The notes: generated by a model from the letters alone, not told the origin. A DNA stretch of 64,000 bases from Sphingomonas sp. ERG5 (GCF_000803065.1 NZ_JSXI01000013.1:87194-151193); one strand, 5' to 3'. Numbered from the stretch's first letter, positions 8,562-19,811 are shown. Numbers and translations: made by a program.

Positions 8562-9092
8562 CTAGTCGGAATGGATCTCGATCGCGCCGATGCGCAGCAG
8601 TGCTTCGGTCGTGCGCGCGAATTCGGTCATCAATGCTTCGAGCAACGGCTCCAGCCCGAGATTCTTGATCACGCCAGGCGGTGGGGTCACCCCGCCGCGC
8701 TCATCCTCGATTAGCAGCCCGCTTTCGATCATGCGGCCGACATGGCGGCGCACCGTTTCGCGTGGCAGGCCGCTGGCGGAGGCGATGGCATTGCGCGAAA
8801 TCGGGACGACCCATTCGCGCGGCAATATGGCGGTCGCGGCATATTCTTCCGGAATGACTCGCTCGCGCATCAGCTTCTGCACATTGGCGACCGAGATCGT
8901 CAGATAGATGATCAGCTCAGTCGGGTTCAGATTTTGCGGCGTGGTGAAGATGCGGTGCGCCGCGAGGAACTGATTGCAGATCGACATCATCGCGACCCGC
9001 CAGTTCTCGGCCATTTTCACAGGATTGGTGACGACCCGATCGCTCAATTGCCGACATTCCCAAAATAGGGCCGATTTGGCCGTGATACCCAT
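8562..9092 (-). CDS. Helix-turn-helix transcriptional regulator
   Basis: A 176-residue protein with a helical N-terminal half and a clear helix-turn-helix near residues 100-140 (ISRNAIASASGLPRETVRRH followed by VGRMIESGLLIE), resembling the DNA-binding domain of Crp/Fnr or MarR-like regulators. No cyclic-nucleotide or ligand domain is visible, so the signal is unknown. The ATG at 9092 lies inside a perfect 19-bp palindrome, so either the gene represses itself or translation starts later, for example at the ATG at 9014. The stop codon lies within a motif shared with two other loci. Confidence 0.72.
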   Translation of the reverse strand: MGITAKSALFWECRQLSDRVVTNPVKMAENWRVAMMSICNQFLAAHRIFTTPQNLNPTELIIYLTISVANVQKLMRERVIPEEYAATAILPREWVVPISRNAIASASGLPRETVRRHVGRMIESGLLIEDERGGVTPPPGVIKNLGLEPLLEALMTEFARTTEALLRIGAIEIHSD

Positions 9093-9102
9093 TATGGGTA
9101 TC
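9084..9102. promoter_or_regulatory. 19-bp palindrome over the start codon of the HTH regulator
   Basis: GATACCCAT and ATGGGTATC are perfect 9-bp arms around a single central base; one arm is the first three codons of the regulator gene. The position fits an autoregulatory operator. Confidence 0.5.
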
Positions 9103-9242
9103 TTATGCTTCCCCGTAAACTATCGTTAGAGCCGAACAAGATATAGGCCATCCGGGGATCGATGAAACGGTGCCTTCAGGCAGTCGTATCAACGAGTTAA
9201 CGGGGGAGGGATGTCGCGCGGGCAACTGCGGCGATATGAGAT

Positions 9243-9284
9243 GGGCTGCGCGCTTCGGGGGGAGTGCGCAGCCCGTTTTCGTTT
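9243..9284 (+). terminator. Strong intrinsic terminator with no gene before it
   Basis: GGGCTGCGC (9243-9251) pairs perfectly with GCGCAGCCC (9266-9274), followed by GTTTTCGTTT. It faces the plus strand, where no convincing gene lies upstream back to 6657. It could end a small RNA starting around 9105-9200. A short frame with a GGGGGAGGG ribosome-like site begins at 9211 but reads through the stem. Confidence 0.6.
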
Positions 9285-9322
9285 CGATCCCTATCGATAT
9301 GACGGCGAGATTCGCTGGCCAG

Positions 9323-10651
9323 TCACTTGCCCGCCGCCACGCGCCAGATCGTGTTGCCGACATCGTCCGCGACAAGCAGTGCACCGGTCTTGTCGGTGAT
9401 GACGCCGACCGGGCGGCCCTGCGCCTCGCCCTTGGCGTTGAGAAAGCCGCCGAGCACATCGACCGGCTTGGCGCCCTTCACCGGATAGCCATTATCACCG
9501 AACGGGACATAGATGACCTTATAGCCCGACACGGGCTTGCGGTTCCATGAGCCGTGCTGGCCGATGAACGCGCCATTGCCGAAGGCCGCGCCAAGCTTGG
9601 CGTCGGTGGCAAAGGCGAGACCGAGAGCCGCTGTGTGCGGGCCGAGCGCATAATCAGGGCGCTTGGAATATTGCTGCAGCGCCGGGTTGGGCGGATCGAC
9701 GCGCTTGTCGGGATAGCCGCCCCAATAATACCAGGGCCAGCCGAAATGATCGCCGAATTCGACCTGACTCATATAGTCGGGTGCAAGGTCGGAGCCGAGC
9801 ATGTCGCGTTCGTTGACCGTGGTCCACAGCTGCTTCGAATGCGGTTCCAGCGCCAGGCCATTGGGATTGCGCAGGCCGGCCGCGAAGACGCGATAGGTCT
9901 TGGCCTCGGGAAAGACCTGCAGGATATTGGCGCGGTATTTCTCCGCCTCGATGCCGTTTTCGGCGATGTTGCTCGACGACCCGACCGTCACGTACAGCGT
10001 CTTGCCGTCTTCGGCCGCGAGGACGTTGCGCGCCCAGTGATTGCCGCCGCCCGGCAGCTTGACCACGGTTTCGGGCTTGGCGGTGATCCTGGTCTCGCCG
10101 AGTTTGAACGGGAAGCGGACCAGCGCGTCGGTATTGCCGACATAAAGCCAGTCGCCCATCACGGCCATGCCAAAGGGTGAGTTGAGCCCGGTCAGGAATG
10201 CCGACCGGCTTTCCGCCACGCCGTCGCCGTCGCTGTCGCGAAGCAGGGTGATGCGGTTGGCCGAGGGCACGCCGGCACCGGCCTTGCCCATCAGGAAGCC
10301 CATGACCCGGCCGGTGATGCCGCCACCTTTGCGCGGCGGGGAATTGGTTTCGGCGACCAGCACATCGCCATTGGGCAAGCGGTAGAGCCAGCGCGGATGG
10401 TCGAGCCCGGCGGCAAAGGCGCCGACGCTGAGGCCCGCGGCGGGGGTCGGCTTCGCGCCCTTGGGCCAGCCGACCGCATCGGCGACGCCGATCGTCGGGA
10501 TCATCTGCACGCGCGGTGCGGTGATGTCGGGCTTCTCTCCGCTGACCGCGGCGACCGTCAGGCGCGCTTCATCGGGGCGGCTGATCCAGAACCAGAAGGC
10601 GGCCAGAGCGAGGATGATCAGGCCGGTGACGATAAGGATATGTTTGCGCAT
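9323..10651 (-). CDS. Membrane-anchored PQQ-type glucose/sorbosone dehydrogenase family protein
   Basis: A 442-residue protein starting with a signal anchor (MRKHILIVTGLIILALAAFWFW) and then a six-bladed beta-propeller. Typical segments are LDHPRWLYRLPNGDVLVAET, LLRDSDGDGV, LYVTVGSSSNIAE, FAAGLRNPNGLALEP and a C-terminal GALLVADDVGNTIWRV. The family (soluble glucose dehydrogenase / L-sorbosone dehydrogenase) oxidises sugars in the periplasm with pyrroloquinoline quinone. The calcium- and PQQ-site pattern looks kept, but the substrate cannot be predicted and no PQQ synthesis genes are in the window. It is transcribed alone. Confidence 0.87.
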   Translation of the reverse strand: MRKHILIVTGLIILALAAFWFWISRPDEARLTVAAVSGEKPDITAPRVQMIPTIGVADAVGWPKGAKPTPAAGLSVGAFAAGLDHPRWLYRLPNGDVLVAETNSPPRKGGGITGRVMGFLMGKAGAGVPSANRITLLRDSDGDGVAESRSAFLTGLNSPFGMAVMGDWLYVGNTDALVRFPFKLGETRITAKPETVVKLPGGGNHWARNVLAAEDGKTLYVTVGSSSNIAENGIEAEKYRANILQVFPEAKTYRVFAAGLRNPNGLALEPHSKQLWTTVNERDMLGSDLAPDYMSQVEFGDHFGWPWYYWGGYPDKRVDPPNPALQQYSKRPDYALGPHTAALGLAFATDAKLGAAFGNGAFIGQHGSWNRKPVSGYKVIYVPFGDNGYPVKGAKPVDVLGGFLNAKGEAQGRPVGVITDKTGALLVADDVGNTIWRVAAGK

Positions 10652-10854
10652 GAGATAAGGTTACCCCGGACCACAGGGCAAAGAAAGCCCCCGGCCGTCA
10701 AACATGGAGCATATATCAGGTGCATGCGCCGGGGCTCTTCATGCGCGCGGGCAATCCTGTTTCGACAATAGGAAAGAGCGCACCGGTATTTGGAGCAATA
10801 TCGGGCTGGATGGAATCACCCTCCCCGTTCTTTCTTACCGCAGAAGAAGAACGG

Positions 10855-10917
10855 CCCTTCGACAGGCTCAGGGCGAACGGGGGAATGTAGCATCTCAGCT
10901 CGAAACCGCTCTAATCC
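10855..10917. repeat. Single-arm copy of the dispersed palindrome plus linked motif
   Basis: Positions 10855-10881 match the right arm of the 8428-8494 element (core CTTCGACAGGCTCAGGGCGA). The other arm is missing and replaced by an unrelated short inverted repeat. The linked motif AGCTCGAAACCG follows at about 10897, as it does near the other copies on this side of the window. Confidence 0.75.
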
Positions 10918-10993
10918 GGCAAGCGATGATATGCCGGATCCTGCGTGATGGTTGAATCGCCGACGGCGACAGCATCGCGGGGAAGGGCTGCGA

Positions 10994-11025
10994 GAGATAT
11001 GTTACACCCTATTGTAACATATCTC
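10994..11025. promoter_or_regulatory. Perfect 13-bp inverted repeat, operator-like
   Basis: GAGATATGTTACA (10994-11006) and TGTAACATATCTC (11013-11025) are perfect reverse complements separated by CCCTAT. The core TGTTACA-N6-TGTAACA has the layout of a dimeric repressor site. It is 342 bases upstream of the sugar dehydrogenase start, and no T-run follows, so it is not a normal terminator. Confidence 0.5.
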
Positions 11026-11223
11026 CGGCGCGAGCCGAGCGATGCAGGCTGTCGATCGCGCCAATTCTAATAATTATCATTTATAACAATTAGTTAACTG
11101 ATATTTATGGCGATTTCTGGTATCGATAATATCCGGTGAAATCCCGTTCAGCGATCAACTGAGGTTATAGCTGCGTCGCCCGATGTGCCGAATCCCAGCT
11201 CGCACTGCCGAAATACGCGGGCA

Positions 11224-11258
11224 CAAAAAGGCCGCCGGCGAGGGGGACGCCGGCGGCC
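11224..11258 (-). terminator. Intrinsic terminator of katG
   Basis: An 11-bp perfect GC stem (GGCCGCCGGCG at 11230-11240 with its complement at 11248-11258) with a 7-base loop. On the minus strand it is followed by TTTTTG. It sits 47 bases after the katG stop. Confidence 0.9.
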
Positions 11259-11305
11259 GGCCGAGCGAGATGCCCGGGGAACCTGTTATGTCGCCGGTAC
11301 AGCCC

Positions 11306-13672
<2,367 letters not shown>

Positions 13673-14590
13673 TCAGGTGTCGCGTTCTTCCGGCACCGGC
13701 ACCGGCGGGTGCAGCCTGAGCTTGGTCACGCGGCGCGTGTCCGCGTCGATCACTTCGAGCTTCCAGCCGCTGTCATGCGCCAGGCATTCGCCGGCTTGCG
13801 GCACATGCCCGGCGATCAGCGCGGCGAGGCCGGCAAGCGTGTCGATATCTTCGTCGACGTCGGCAAGGCGCTTGTCGATCGTTTCGCCGATATCCTCAAG
13901 CTCGGCGCGGCCGTCCACATCCCAGGCGCCGCCGCCGATCGGCACGATCAGCGCTTCGGGCGCGTCGTCATGCTCGTCCTCGATATCGCCGACGATTTCC
14001 TCGATCAGATCCTCGATCGTCACCAGCCCCTCAGTGCCGAAATATTCGTCGAGCACCACCGCGAGATGGACCCGGCTCGCGCGCATGTCGGCAAGCAGGT
14101 CGAGCACGCCGCGCGACATCGGCACGAACAGGGGCTGACGGATCAGGCCTTCGAGGCTTGTCGGATGCGCCGCGCCGGTGGCGAGGATCGCGAACACGTC
14201 CTTGATATGGACCATGCCGATGATCGTATCGAGCTTCTCGCGATAGACCGGCAAGCGGCTATGCCCGGCCTCGGCGAAGATCTTGACCAGGGCGTCGAAT
14301 GACGTCTGTTCCTCGATCGCGATGATGTCGGCGCGCGGCACGCCGACATCGCCTGCGTCGCGCTCGCCGAAATGGAGCAGGTTGCGCACCATGGTGCGTT
14401 CGAGTGGGGAGAGATCGCCCTTGGCGTCAGGAGCGGGGTCGCCCTCATGCGCGTCGATCGCATCCTCGAGCTGGGCGCGGAGTGAATCGTCACCCGATTC
14501 CCCGAAAATCATGGCGCGCAACGAGCGCCATATACTGCCTTCACTGGTACCGGCGTCCCCGGCGTTGGTGGTACTTTGGCCCTCGGGCAT
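13673..14590 (-). CDS. corC: CorC/HlyC family CBS-domain protein (YbeX-like)
   Basis: A 305-residue soluble protein with two CBS domains (about residues 85-200, including VPRADIIAIEE and GHSRLPVYREKLDTIIGMVH) and a C-terminal CorC_HlyC domain (GGGAWDVDGRAELEDIGE to TKLRLH). It lacks the N-terminal membrane DUF21 domain, which is normal for YbeX. Members are linked to magnesium/cobalt efflux and ribosome-related functions. It follows ybeY by 9 bases in the conserved miaB-phoH-ybeY-ybeX order; lnt, the usual next gene, is displaced. Confidence 0.95.
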   Translation of the reverse strand: MPEGQSTTNAGDAGTSEGSIWRSLRAMIFGESGDDSLRAQLEDAIDAHEGDPAPDAKGDLSPLERTMVRNLLHFGERDAGDVGVPRADIIAIEEQTSFDALVKIFAEAGHSRLPVYREKLDTIIGMVHIKDVFAILATGAAHPTSLEGLIRQPLFVPMSRGVLDLLADMRASRVHLAVVLDEYFGTEGLVTIEDLIEEIVGDIEDEHDDAPEALIVPIGGGAWDVDGRAELEDIGETIDKRLADVDEDIDTLAGLAALIAGHVPQAGECLAHDSGWKLEVIDADTRRVTKLRLHPPVPVPEERDT

Positions 14591-14599
14591 AATCGTGTG

Positions 14600-15112
14600 T
14601 CAGTCCTCGCGTATCAGATAAGGGTCGGCCAGGCCGAGAGCGGCAAGGGCGTCGATCTCGATCGCCTCCATCGCTTCCGCCTCATGATCCTCGATATGGT
14701 CATAACCCAAAAGATGCAGCGTGCCATGCACGATCAGATGCGTGGCGTGATCGGCGACCGAAATCCCTTTCTCGGCCGCTTCCGCTTCGCACACGCCGTA
14801 AGCCAGCACGATGTCGCCGAGCAATACTTCGCCATCATCGGAATTCTGGCTGATCGTGTCGAGCAGATCGGCCTGCACCATCGGGAAGCTCAGCACATTG
14901 GTCGGCTTGTCCTTGTCGCGATACTGCGCGTTGAGCGTCTGGACTTCGTCATTGGTGGCCAGCCGGACGGAGAGTTCGACCAGCGCCGCCGATGTCAGCA
15001 AGTCGCCATGCGTGGTACGTTCGATCGCCGCCGTCGCCGCGCGCTGGGCAAGCGCTTCCCAGTCGGTAGAATCGGGCCAGGGATTCTCCTGCGACAGCGC
15101 GGTCTCAAGCAT
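14600..15112 (-). CDS. ybeY: Endoribonuclease YbeY (16S rRNA maturation)
   Basis: A 170-residue metalloprotein needed for 16S rRNA 3'-end processing and ribosome quality control. The zinc motif H-x3-H-x5-H is seen in HGTLHLLGYDH, with the upstream NVLSFPM and LLGDIVLAYGV blocks of the family. The start at 15112 is chosen because GAGGG lies 6 bases before it; an ATG at 15124 is in frame. The gene overlaps the end of phoH by 8 bases, so the two are coupled. Confidence 0.95.
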   Translation of the reverse strand: MLETALSQENPWPDSTDWEALAQRAATAAIERTTHGDLLTSAALVELSVRLATNDEVQTLNAQYRDKDKPTNVLSFPMVQADLLDTISQNSDDGEVLLGDIVLAYGVCEAEAAEKGISVADHATHLIVHGTLHLLGYDHIEDHEAEAMEAIEIDALAALGLADPYLIRED

Positions 15113-16103
15113 CGACGCCCTCATAGGCTTCGACGATGCGCCCGACGATCGGATGACGCACGACATCGCCCGCGCCGAAGCGGCAGATCGACAGGCCGTC
15201 GACGCCCTCGAGCCGGCCGACCGCATCGTTCAGGCCCGAGGCATTCATGCCGCCGGGCAGATCGGTCTGCTTGGGATCGCCGCACACGACCATGCGGCTA
15301 TTCTCGCCAAAGCGGGTGAGGAACATCTTCATCTGCGCCGGCGTGGTGTTCTGCGCTTCGTCGAGGATGATGAAGGCATCGGCGAGCGTGCGGCCACGCA
15401 TGAAGGCGATCGGCGCAATCTCGATCTCGCCCGATGCGATCCGCCGTTCGACCTGCTCGGCGGGCAGGCAATCGTTGAGCGCATCGTACAAGGGGCGGAG
15501 ATAGGGGTCGACCTTCTCCTTCATGTCGCCGGGCAGGAAGCCGAGCTTCTCGCCCGCTTCCACGGCGGGACGCGACAGGATCAGGCGCTGGACGCTGCCC
15601 GTGATCAGCTGCGCGACCGCTTGCGCGACCGCGATATAGGTCTTGCCGGTGCCTGCTGGCCCGAGCGCGAAGATGATGTCATGGTTGAGCAGTTCGCGCA
15701 TATAATGCTGCTGCGCGATCGTTCGGGGCACGATGGTCTTCTTGCGCGTGCGGATCATGATTTGCGGCGCGCCGCCGGCATCGGCCTGGATGATCCCCGC
15801 CAGCGTGGGTTCCGCGGACATGGCGATCACCGCGTCGATCAGGCCGGGATCGACCCGCTCGCCACGCACGATGCGGTTATACAGGCCCTGCAGCACGTCG
15901 CGCGCCTCGGCCACCGCCTCGGCACGGCCTTCGAGACCGACACGGTTGCCGCGCGCGGTGATGTAGACGCCAAGCCGGCTCTCCAGCAGCAGCAGATTCT
16001 GGTCGAACTCCCCGAACAGCTGAGCCATGAGTTGCGGCTTGTCGAACACGACCTCTGTGCGGCTGCGATCACCGGACTGGGCGGGGACAGGCTTGCGGCT
16101 CAT
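15105..16103 (-). CDS. PhoH-like ATPase (YbeZ)
   Basis: A 332-residue P-loop ATPase. It has an N-terminal KH-like region, the Walker A motif GPAGTGKT (about residue 150), the segment LSRPAVEAGEKLGFLPGD, and Walker B FIILDEAQNTT followed by RFGENSRMVVCGDPKQTDL. PhoH/YbeZ proteins act with YbeY on RNA. It lies directly upstream of and overlaps ybeY, and follows miaB after a 318-base gap that must hold its promoter. Confidence 0.95.
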   Translation of the reverse strand: MSRKPVPAQSGDRSRTEVVFDKPQLMAQLFGEFDQNLLLLESRLGVYITARGNRVGLEGRAEAVAEARDVLQGLYNRIVRGERVDPGLIDAVIAMSAEPTLAGIIQADAGGAPQIMIRTRKKTIVPRTIAQQHYMRELLNHDIIFALGPAGTGKTYIAVAQAVAQLITGSVQRLILSRPAVEAGEKLGFLPGDMKEKVDPYLRPLYDALNDCLPAEQVERRIASGEIEIAPIAFMRGRTLADAFIILDEAQNTTPAQMKMFLTRFGENSRMVVCGDPKQTDLPGGMNASGLNDAVGRLEGVDGLSICRFGAGDVVRHPIVGRIVEAYEGVDA

Positions 16104-16421
16104 GCGGTTCCTTCAGGTCGGAGGAGGGCGAAGGGGCGCGACGGTGCGTCCCGGTGCTGGCTGGATCGCGGATCGAACGGGATGCCGGGGCGGTTGGTTC
16201 CGCCGGGGAGCTCGAAGGGGCGAGTCTGCTGCATCCGTGACGGAGTTTGGCAGAGCGCGGGCCGCGAGGACAGGGGGAATATCGACCCAGGGCTTTCCAT
16301 TTGTCGTGTGTGCGAAACGAGCAACAGGCAGCCGATTCCACAGCGCCATCGGCTTGGGAGGAATCGCCTTCCGTTCAGGCTCAGGGCAAACGCGGGTGGG
16401 GCAATCCAGCTCGAAACCGCG
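16104..16421. other. 318-base gap between miaB and phoH
   Basis: No gene is supported. The left part should hold the phoH promoter; the phoH ribosome site GGAAC lies just before 16103. The right end (16370-16430) carries a degenerate copy of the dispersed palindrome and its linked motif, which reaches into the miaB stop codon. Miab-phoH-ybeY operons usually have short spacing, so this long gap probably grew by repeat insertion. Confidence 0.6.
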
Positions 16422-16426
16422 CTAGG
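16370..16426. repeat. Degenerate palindrome copy with linked motif at the miaB stop
   Basis: CCGTTCAGGCTCAGGGCAAACG (16371-16392 region) is a decayed arm of the dispersed palindrome. It is followed by AGCTCGAAACCGCGCTAG (from about 16410), which supplies the complement of the miaB stop codon at 16422-16424. Confidence 0.6.
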
Positions 16427-17768
16427 CGGCGACCCGCACCCGTTCCACGCCGGCGACCGAGTTCGCGCCGGCGGACACGATCTCCACCTCGACCAGATCG
16501 CCGATCACCGCATCGCTGACCAGATGCACAGATTGCAGCCACGGACTCTTGCCGATCAGCTGGCCCGGCAGCTTTCCCTTGCGTTCGAGCAGCAGGGCGC
16601 AGGTCCGCCCGACGGTCGCTGCATTGAAGGCTTCCTGGTCGCGGTTGAGTGCGGCCTGCAGGCGTTGCAGCCGTTCGTCCATCACCTCGGCGGGAATCTG
16701 GTCGTTCATGCCGGCGGCGGGGGTGCCGGGGCGGGGGCTGTATTTGAAGCTGAATGCCTGAGCATAGGCGACCGCATCGACCAGGCTCAGCGTCTCGGCG
16801 AAATCGGCGTCGGTTTCACCGGGGAAACCGACGATGAAGTCACCCGACAGCGCGATGTCCGGGCGCACCGCGCGGACGCGGTCAAGCAGGCGCAGATAGG
16901 AATCACGCGTGTGGCTGCGGTTCATCGCTTTCAGGATGCGATCGCTGCCCGCCTGGACCGGCAAATGCAGGAACGGCATCAGCTTTTCGACCTCGGCATG
17001 GGCGCGGATCAGGCCCTCACGCATGTCGTTGGGGTGGCTGGTGGTGTAGCGGATCCGCTTCAGTCCCTCGATCCGGTCGAGCGCGCGGATCAGCCCATCC
17101 AGGCCACCGCTGGCGCCGCTCGCGTCTTCGCCTTCCCAGGCGTTGACGTTCTGGCCAAGCAAGGTGATTTCCTTGGCGCCGGCGTCGACCAGCGCCTTGG
17201 CTTCGTCGACGATATGCGCCCAGGGGCGGCTGACTTCGGCGCCGCGCGTATAAGGCACGACGCAATAGGTGCAGAATTTGTCGCAGCCTTCCTGCACCGT
17301 CAGGAAGGCTGAAGGCGGCACGCGGCGGCGTGCGGGCAGGTGGCCGAACTTCATCTCGACCGGCATGTCGGTGTCGAGCGCGCTTTCGCCGCGCGCGGCT
17401 CGTGCCACCAGGTCAGGCAGATTGTGATAGGCTTGCGGCCCCACCACGACATCGACCTTCGCCCGGCGGACGATCTCCTCACCCTCGGCCTGCGCGACAC
17501 AGCCGGCGACGGCGATCATCGGGTTCTTGCCGTGTTTGGCCATGGCATGCTTGCGAATCCGGCCGATGTCCGAATAGACCTTCTCGGTCGCGCGCTCGCG
17601 GATATGGCACGTGTTGAGCACGATCAGGTCGGCACTGTCGGCATCGGTTGCGGTCAGTCCTTGCGCCGACATGAGTTCGCTCATGCGGTCGCCATCATAG
17701 ACGTTCATCTGGCAGCCGAAGGATTTGACGGCAAAAGTCTTGGGGGCGGTCTTGGAAACGGGTTTCAT
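16422..17768 (-). CDS. miaB: tRNA-2-methylthio-N6-dimethylallyladenosine synthase
   Basis: A 448-residue radical-SAM methylthiotransferase that converts i6A37 to ms2i6A37 in tRNAs reading UNN codons. The N-terminal MTTase domain has the cluster-binding Cys in [16 protein letters not shown] and VAGCVAQ. The radical SAM motif is CDKFCTYC, and the TRAM RNA-binding domain ends the protein. It needs two 4Fe-4S clusters, which fits the suf and nifU-like genes of this region. It starts the miaB-phoH-ybeY-corC series. Confidence 0.98.
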   Translation of the reverse strand: MKPVSKTAPKTFAVKSFGCQMNVYDGDRMSELMSAQGLTATDADSADLIVLNTCHIRERATEKVYSDIGRIRKHAMAKHGKNPMIAVAGCVAQAEGEEIVRRAKVDVVVGPQAYHNLPDLVARAARGESALDTDMPVEMKFGHLPARRRVPPSAFLTVQEGCDKFCTYCVVPYTRGAEVSRPWAHIVDEAKALVDAGAKEITLLGQNVNAWEGEDASGASGGLDGLIRALDRIEGLKRIRYTTSHPNDMREGLIRAHAEVEKLMPFLHLPVQAGSDRILKAMNRSHTRDSYLRLLDRVRAVRPDIALSGDFIVGFPGETDADFAETLSLVDAVAYAQAFSFKYSPRPGTPAAGMNDQIPAEVMDERLQRLQAALNRDQEAFNAATVGRTCALLLERKGKLPGQLIGKSPWLQSVHLVSDAVIGDLVEVEIVSAGANSVAGVERVRVAA

Positions 17769-17873
17769 GGTGGCGGGCCTATAGACCGCATTTTGCTTTC
17801 GCAGAACCCTTTGTCCGGATTGGGTCTCAGCGAGGGCAATCCCGCTCCAGTTCGTTTCGAGCGAAGGAAGTGG

Positions 17874-18761
17874 TTATTCGTCGGAGCCGCTTTGCGGGGC
17901 CGTCATTACATCCACAGGCACGAACTTCACCGCTTCGACCGCATAGGCAAAGGGACGGAGCGGCTTGCCCAGCACCTCGACCAATGCCGCTTCGATCCGC
18001 AGACGGCTTTCCGCCGCGATCGCCTTGCGGCCCGGAAAGTCGCGCGGGTGGAATGGTTCGAGGAAATGGACCTTCATGCGAAAATTGCCCGGGCGCGAGA
18101 GGATGCGTTTGGCGTTGTTGATGCCGCTTTCCTCGCCGATCCAGCCTATCTCCTCCGCGACCGCCCCGTAATCGAGCAGCACCGGCTGGACCAGCACCGC
18201 CGGCGGTGGCGGTTCGAGTACGCGCAGCATCGGCGTCTTGAAGGGCAGGAGCGACTGGCCGTCCGTGGTGGTGCCTTCCGGAAAGACAGTGACTGACCAG
18301 TTGTCGGTCAGCGCGTCGCGCAGCTGGTTGATCTGCTCGGCCACGCCAAGCCGGTTCTCGCGCTTGACGAACACGGTGCGGTTGAGCGTCGAGAGCCATC
18401 CAACCACCGGTGCGGCGCGGATTTCCTGCTTGGCGACGAACGCGGTGCCGCTTTGTCCGGCGATGGCGAGGATGTCGACCCAGCTGAGATGGTTGGAGAT
18501 ATAGAAGACGTCGCGCTTCAGTGGCACGCCGACCCGCTCGACCCGGGCACCGGCAAGACGCGCGGCCCAGCCGAGGAATATCTTCGGCCAGGGCGATCCG
18601 ATACGCAGAAAACGCCAGAGATAATGCAGTGGAACGGTGAGCAGCAGCGCGAAGAACAGTCCGGACGCGCGCAGCGTGATGCGGAGATAGCCCGCCGCAT
18701 CGATCGGTGGTGGATTGCCGGCCGCGGCCTCGGCACGTGCCGTGGGGCTGAGGCCGCGCAA
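17874..18761 (-). CDS. plsC: 1-acyl-sn-glycerol-3-phosphate acyltransferase
   Basis: A 295-residue membrane-bound acyltransferase that makes phosphatidic acid from lysophosphatidic acid. One N-terminal transmembrane helix (LFFALLLTVPLHYLW, near residue 40) precedes the acyltransferase motifs NHLSWVD (H-x4-D), NRTVFVKRE and VFPEGTTTDG. The C-terminal extension is longer than in E. coli PlsC. It follows fur by 3 bases and is probably cotranscribed with it. Confidence 0.92.
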   Translation of the reverse strand: MRGLSPTARAEAAAGNPPPIDAAGYLRITLRASGLFFALLLTVPLHYLWRFLRIGSPWPKIFLGWAARLAGARVERVGVPLKRDVFYISNHLSWVDILAIAGQSGTAFVAKQEIRAAPVVGWLSTLNRTVFVKRENRLGVAEQINQLRDALTDNWSVTVFPEGTTTDGQSLLPFKTPMLRVLEPPPPAVLVQPVLLDYGAVAEEIGWIGEESGINNAKRILSRPGNFRMKVHFLEPFHPRDFPGRKAIAAESRLRIEAALVEVLGKPLRPFAYAVEAVKFVPVDVMTAPQSGSDE

Positions 18762-18764
18762 AGC

Positions 18765-19187
18765 CTAGACCTTGCGGTCGAGCGAGACGCCGTAGAGCTC
18801 CATGCGATGGTCGACCAGGCGGAAGCCCAGCCGTTCCGCGATCGCCTTTTGCAATTGCTCGAGCTCGGGATCGACGAATTCGATCACCTTGCCGGTTTCG
18901 ACATCGATCAGATGGTCGTGATGCGCTTCGGGCGCCGGCTCGTAACGCGCGCGACCGTCGCCGAAATCGTGGCGGTCGAGAATGCCGGCCTCTTCGAACA
19001 AGCGTACCGTGCGATAGACGGTGGCGATCGAAATGCCCGGGTCGATCTGTGAGGCGCGCTCATAGACCTTCTCCACATCGGGATGGTCCTCGGCCTCCGA
19101 CAGGACGCGCGCGATGACGCGGCGTTGTTCGGTTATGCGCAGGCCTTTTTCATTGCACAGCGCTTCGAGATCGATCTTGCGAGCCAT
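18765..19187 (-). CDS. fur: Fur family transcriptional regulator
   Basis: A 140-residue metal-responsive repressor. The winged helix covers LCNEKGLRITEQRRVIARVL and the recognition helix region ISIATVYRTVRLFEEAGI. The metal site AHHDHLIDVETGKVIEFVD keeps the His/Glu ligands but lacks the CxxC pair of enterobacterial Fur. This is the Fur/Mur type of alphaproteobacteria, which may respond to iron or manganese. It is placed between mucR and plsC, a common order in Sphingomonadales. Confidence 0.93.
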   Translation of the reverse strand: MARKIDLEALCNEKGLRITEQRRVIARVLSEAEDHPDVEKVYERASQIDPGISIATVYRTVRLFEEAGILDRHDFGDGRARYEPAPEAHHDHLIDVETGKVIEFVDPELEQLQKAIAERLGFRLVDHRMELYGVSLDRKV

Positions 19188-19285
19188 GAGCGTGATGTAG
19201 GCGCTTCGACCTTATTGATAAAGGGCGATCGACTCGCAACAAGCCGACCGCCCTTAATATTTTCCTACCGGGGAGGATCGGCGGC

Positions 19286-19702
19286 TTACCTGGTCTTGCG
19301 ACGCTTGGTGCCGAGGCCGATCTTCTTGGCCAGCGTGCGGCGCTGTTCAGCGTAGCTCGGAGCGACCATCGGATAGTCGGCGGGGAGATTCCACTTCGCG
19401 CGATACTGTTCCGGGGTCATCTGATAATGCGTCATCAGGTGGCGCTTGAGCATCTTCAGCTTCTTGCCGTCTTCGAGGCAGACAATATAGTCCGGCTTGA
19501 TCGACGAACGGATCGAAACCGCCGGCTCCTGCTTCACTTCGGGAGCCGCGACGGGCGTACCAAGCCCGGAGAGCGCGCCATGCACATTGGCGATGAGAAC
19601 CGGCAGGTCCGAAACCGCAACGCTGTTGTTGCTGACGTGCGCCGCAACAATGTCAGCTGTAAGCGTGATCAAGGTTTCCTGCAGATCGTTATTGATGTCC
19701 AT
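19286..19702 (-). CDS. MucR/Ros family zinc-finger regulator
   Basis: A 138-residue protein. An N-terminal helical oligomerisation part ([26 protein letters not shown]) leads into the single zinc finger [18 protein letters not shown] with MTHY, followed by [21 protein letters not shown] and a basic tail. This matches MucR, a heterochromatin-like silencer and regulator of envelope, motility and virulence genes in alphaproteobacteria. The start at 19702 is the family start. A leader of about 110 bases separates it from rimI. Confidence 0.94.
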   Translation of the reverse strand: MDINNDLQETLITLTADIVAAHVSNNSVAVSDLPVLIANVHGALSGLGTPVAAPEVKQEPAVSIRSSIKPDYIVCLEDGKKLKMLKRHLMTHYQMTPEQYRAKWNLPADYPMVAPSYAEQRRTLAKKIGLGTKRRKTR

Positions 19703-19811
19703 TGTCGTCCTTCCGACCCATATTGTAGCTGCATTACGACGCAACCAATTTGGGCCTATCCTCTTTTGGATGGGTCGGTGCAAGCAGTAAAAACAAGCTG
19801 AACAAGTAAAA

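Larger units (their letters stand above)
10652..11305. other. 654-base gene-free region
   Basis: No convincing gene is seen. The region holds one arm of the dispersed palindrome with its linked motif (10855-10917), a perfect 13-bp inverted repeat (10994-11025), an unusually AT-rich stretch (about 11055-11130), and the katG terminator (11224-11258). The short open frame at 10704-10955 is mostly repeat sequence. The promoter of the sugar dehydrogenase gene should lie just after 10651. Confidence 0.7.

Noticed and set aside
10704..10955. 83-codon open frame in the katG-upstream gap
   Set aside because: Much of it is the dispersed palindrome (translated as RQAQGERGN); no ribosome site and no family.
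16069..16349. Short minus-strand frames between miaB and phoH
   Set aside because: Several overlapping frames are open by chance; none has a good ribosome site or plausible protein composition.
14811..17312. 833-codon open frame on the plus strand
   Set aside because: It is antisense to ybeY, phoH and miaB, all clearly real; the translation resembles no protein.
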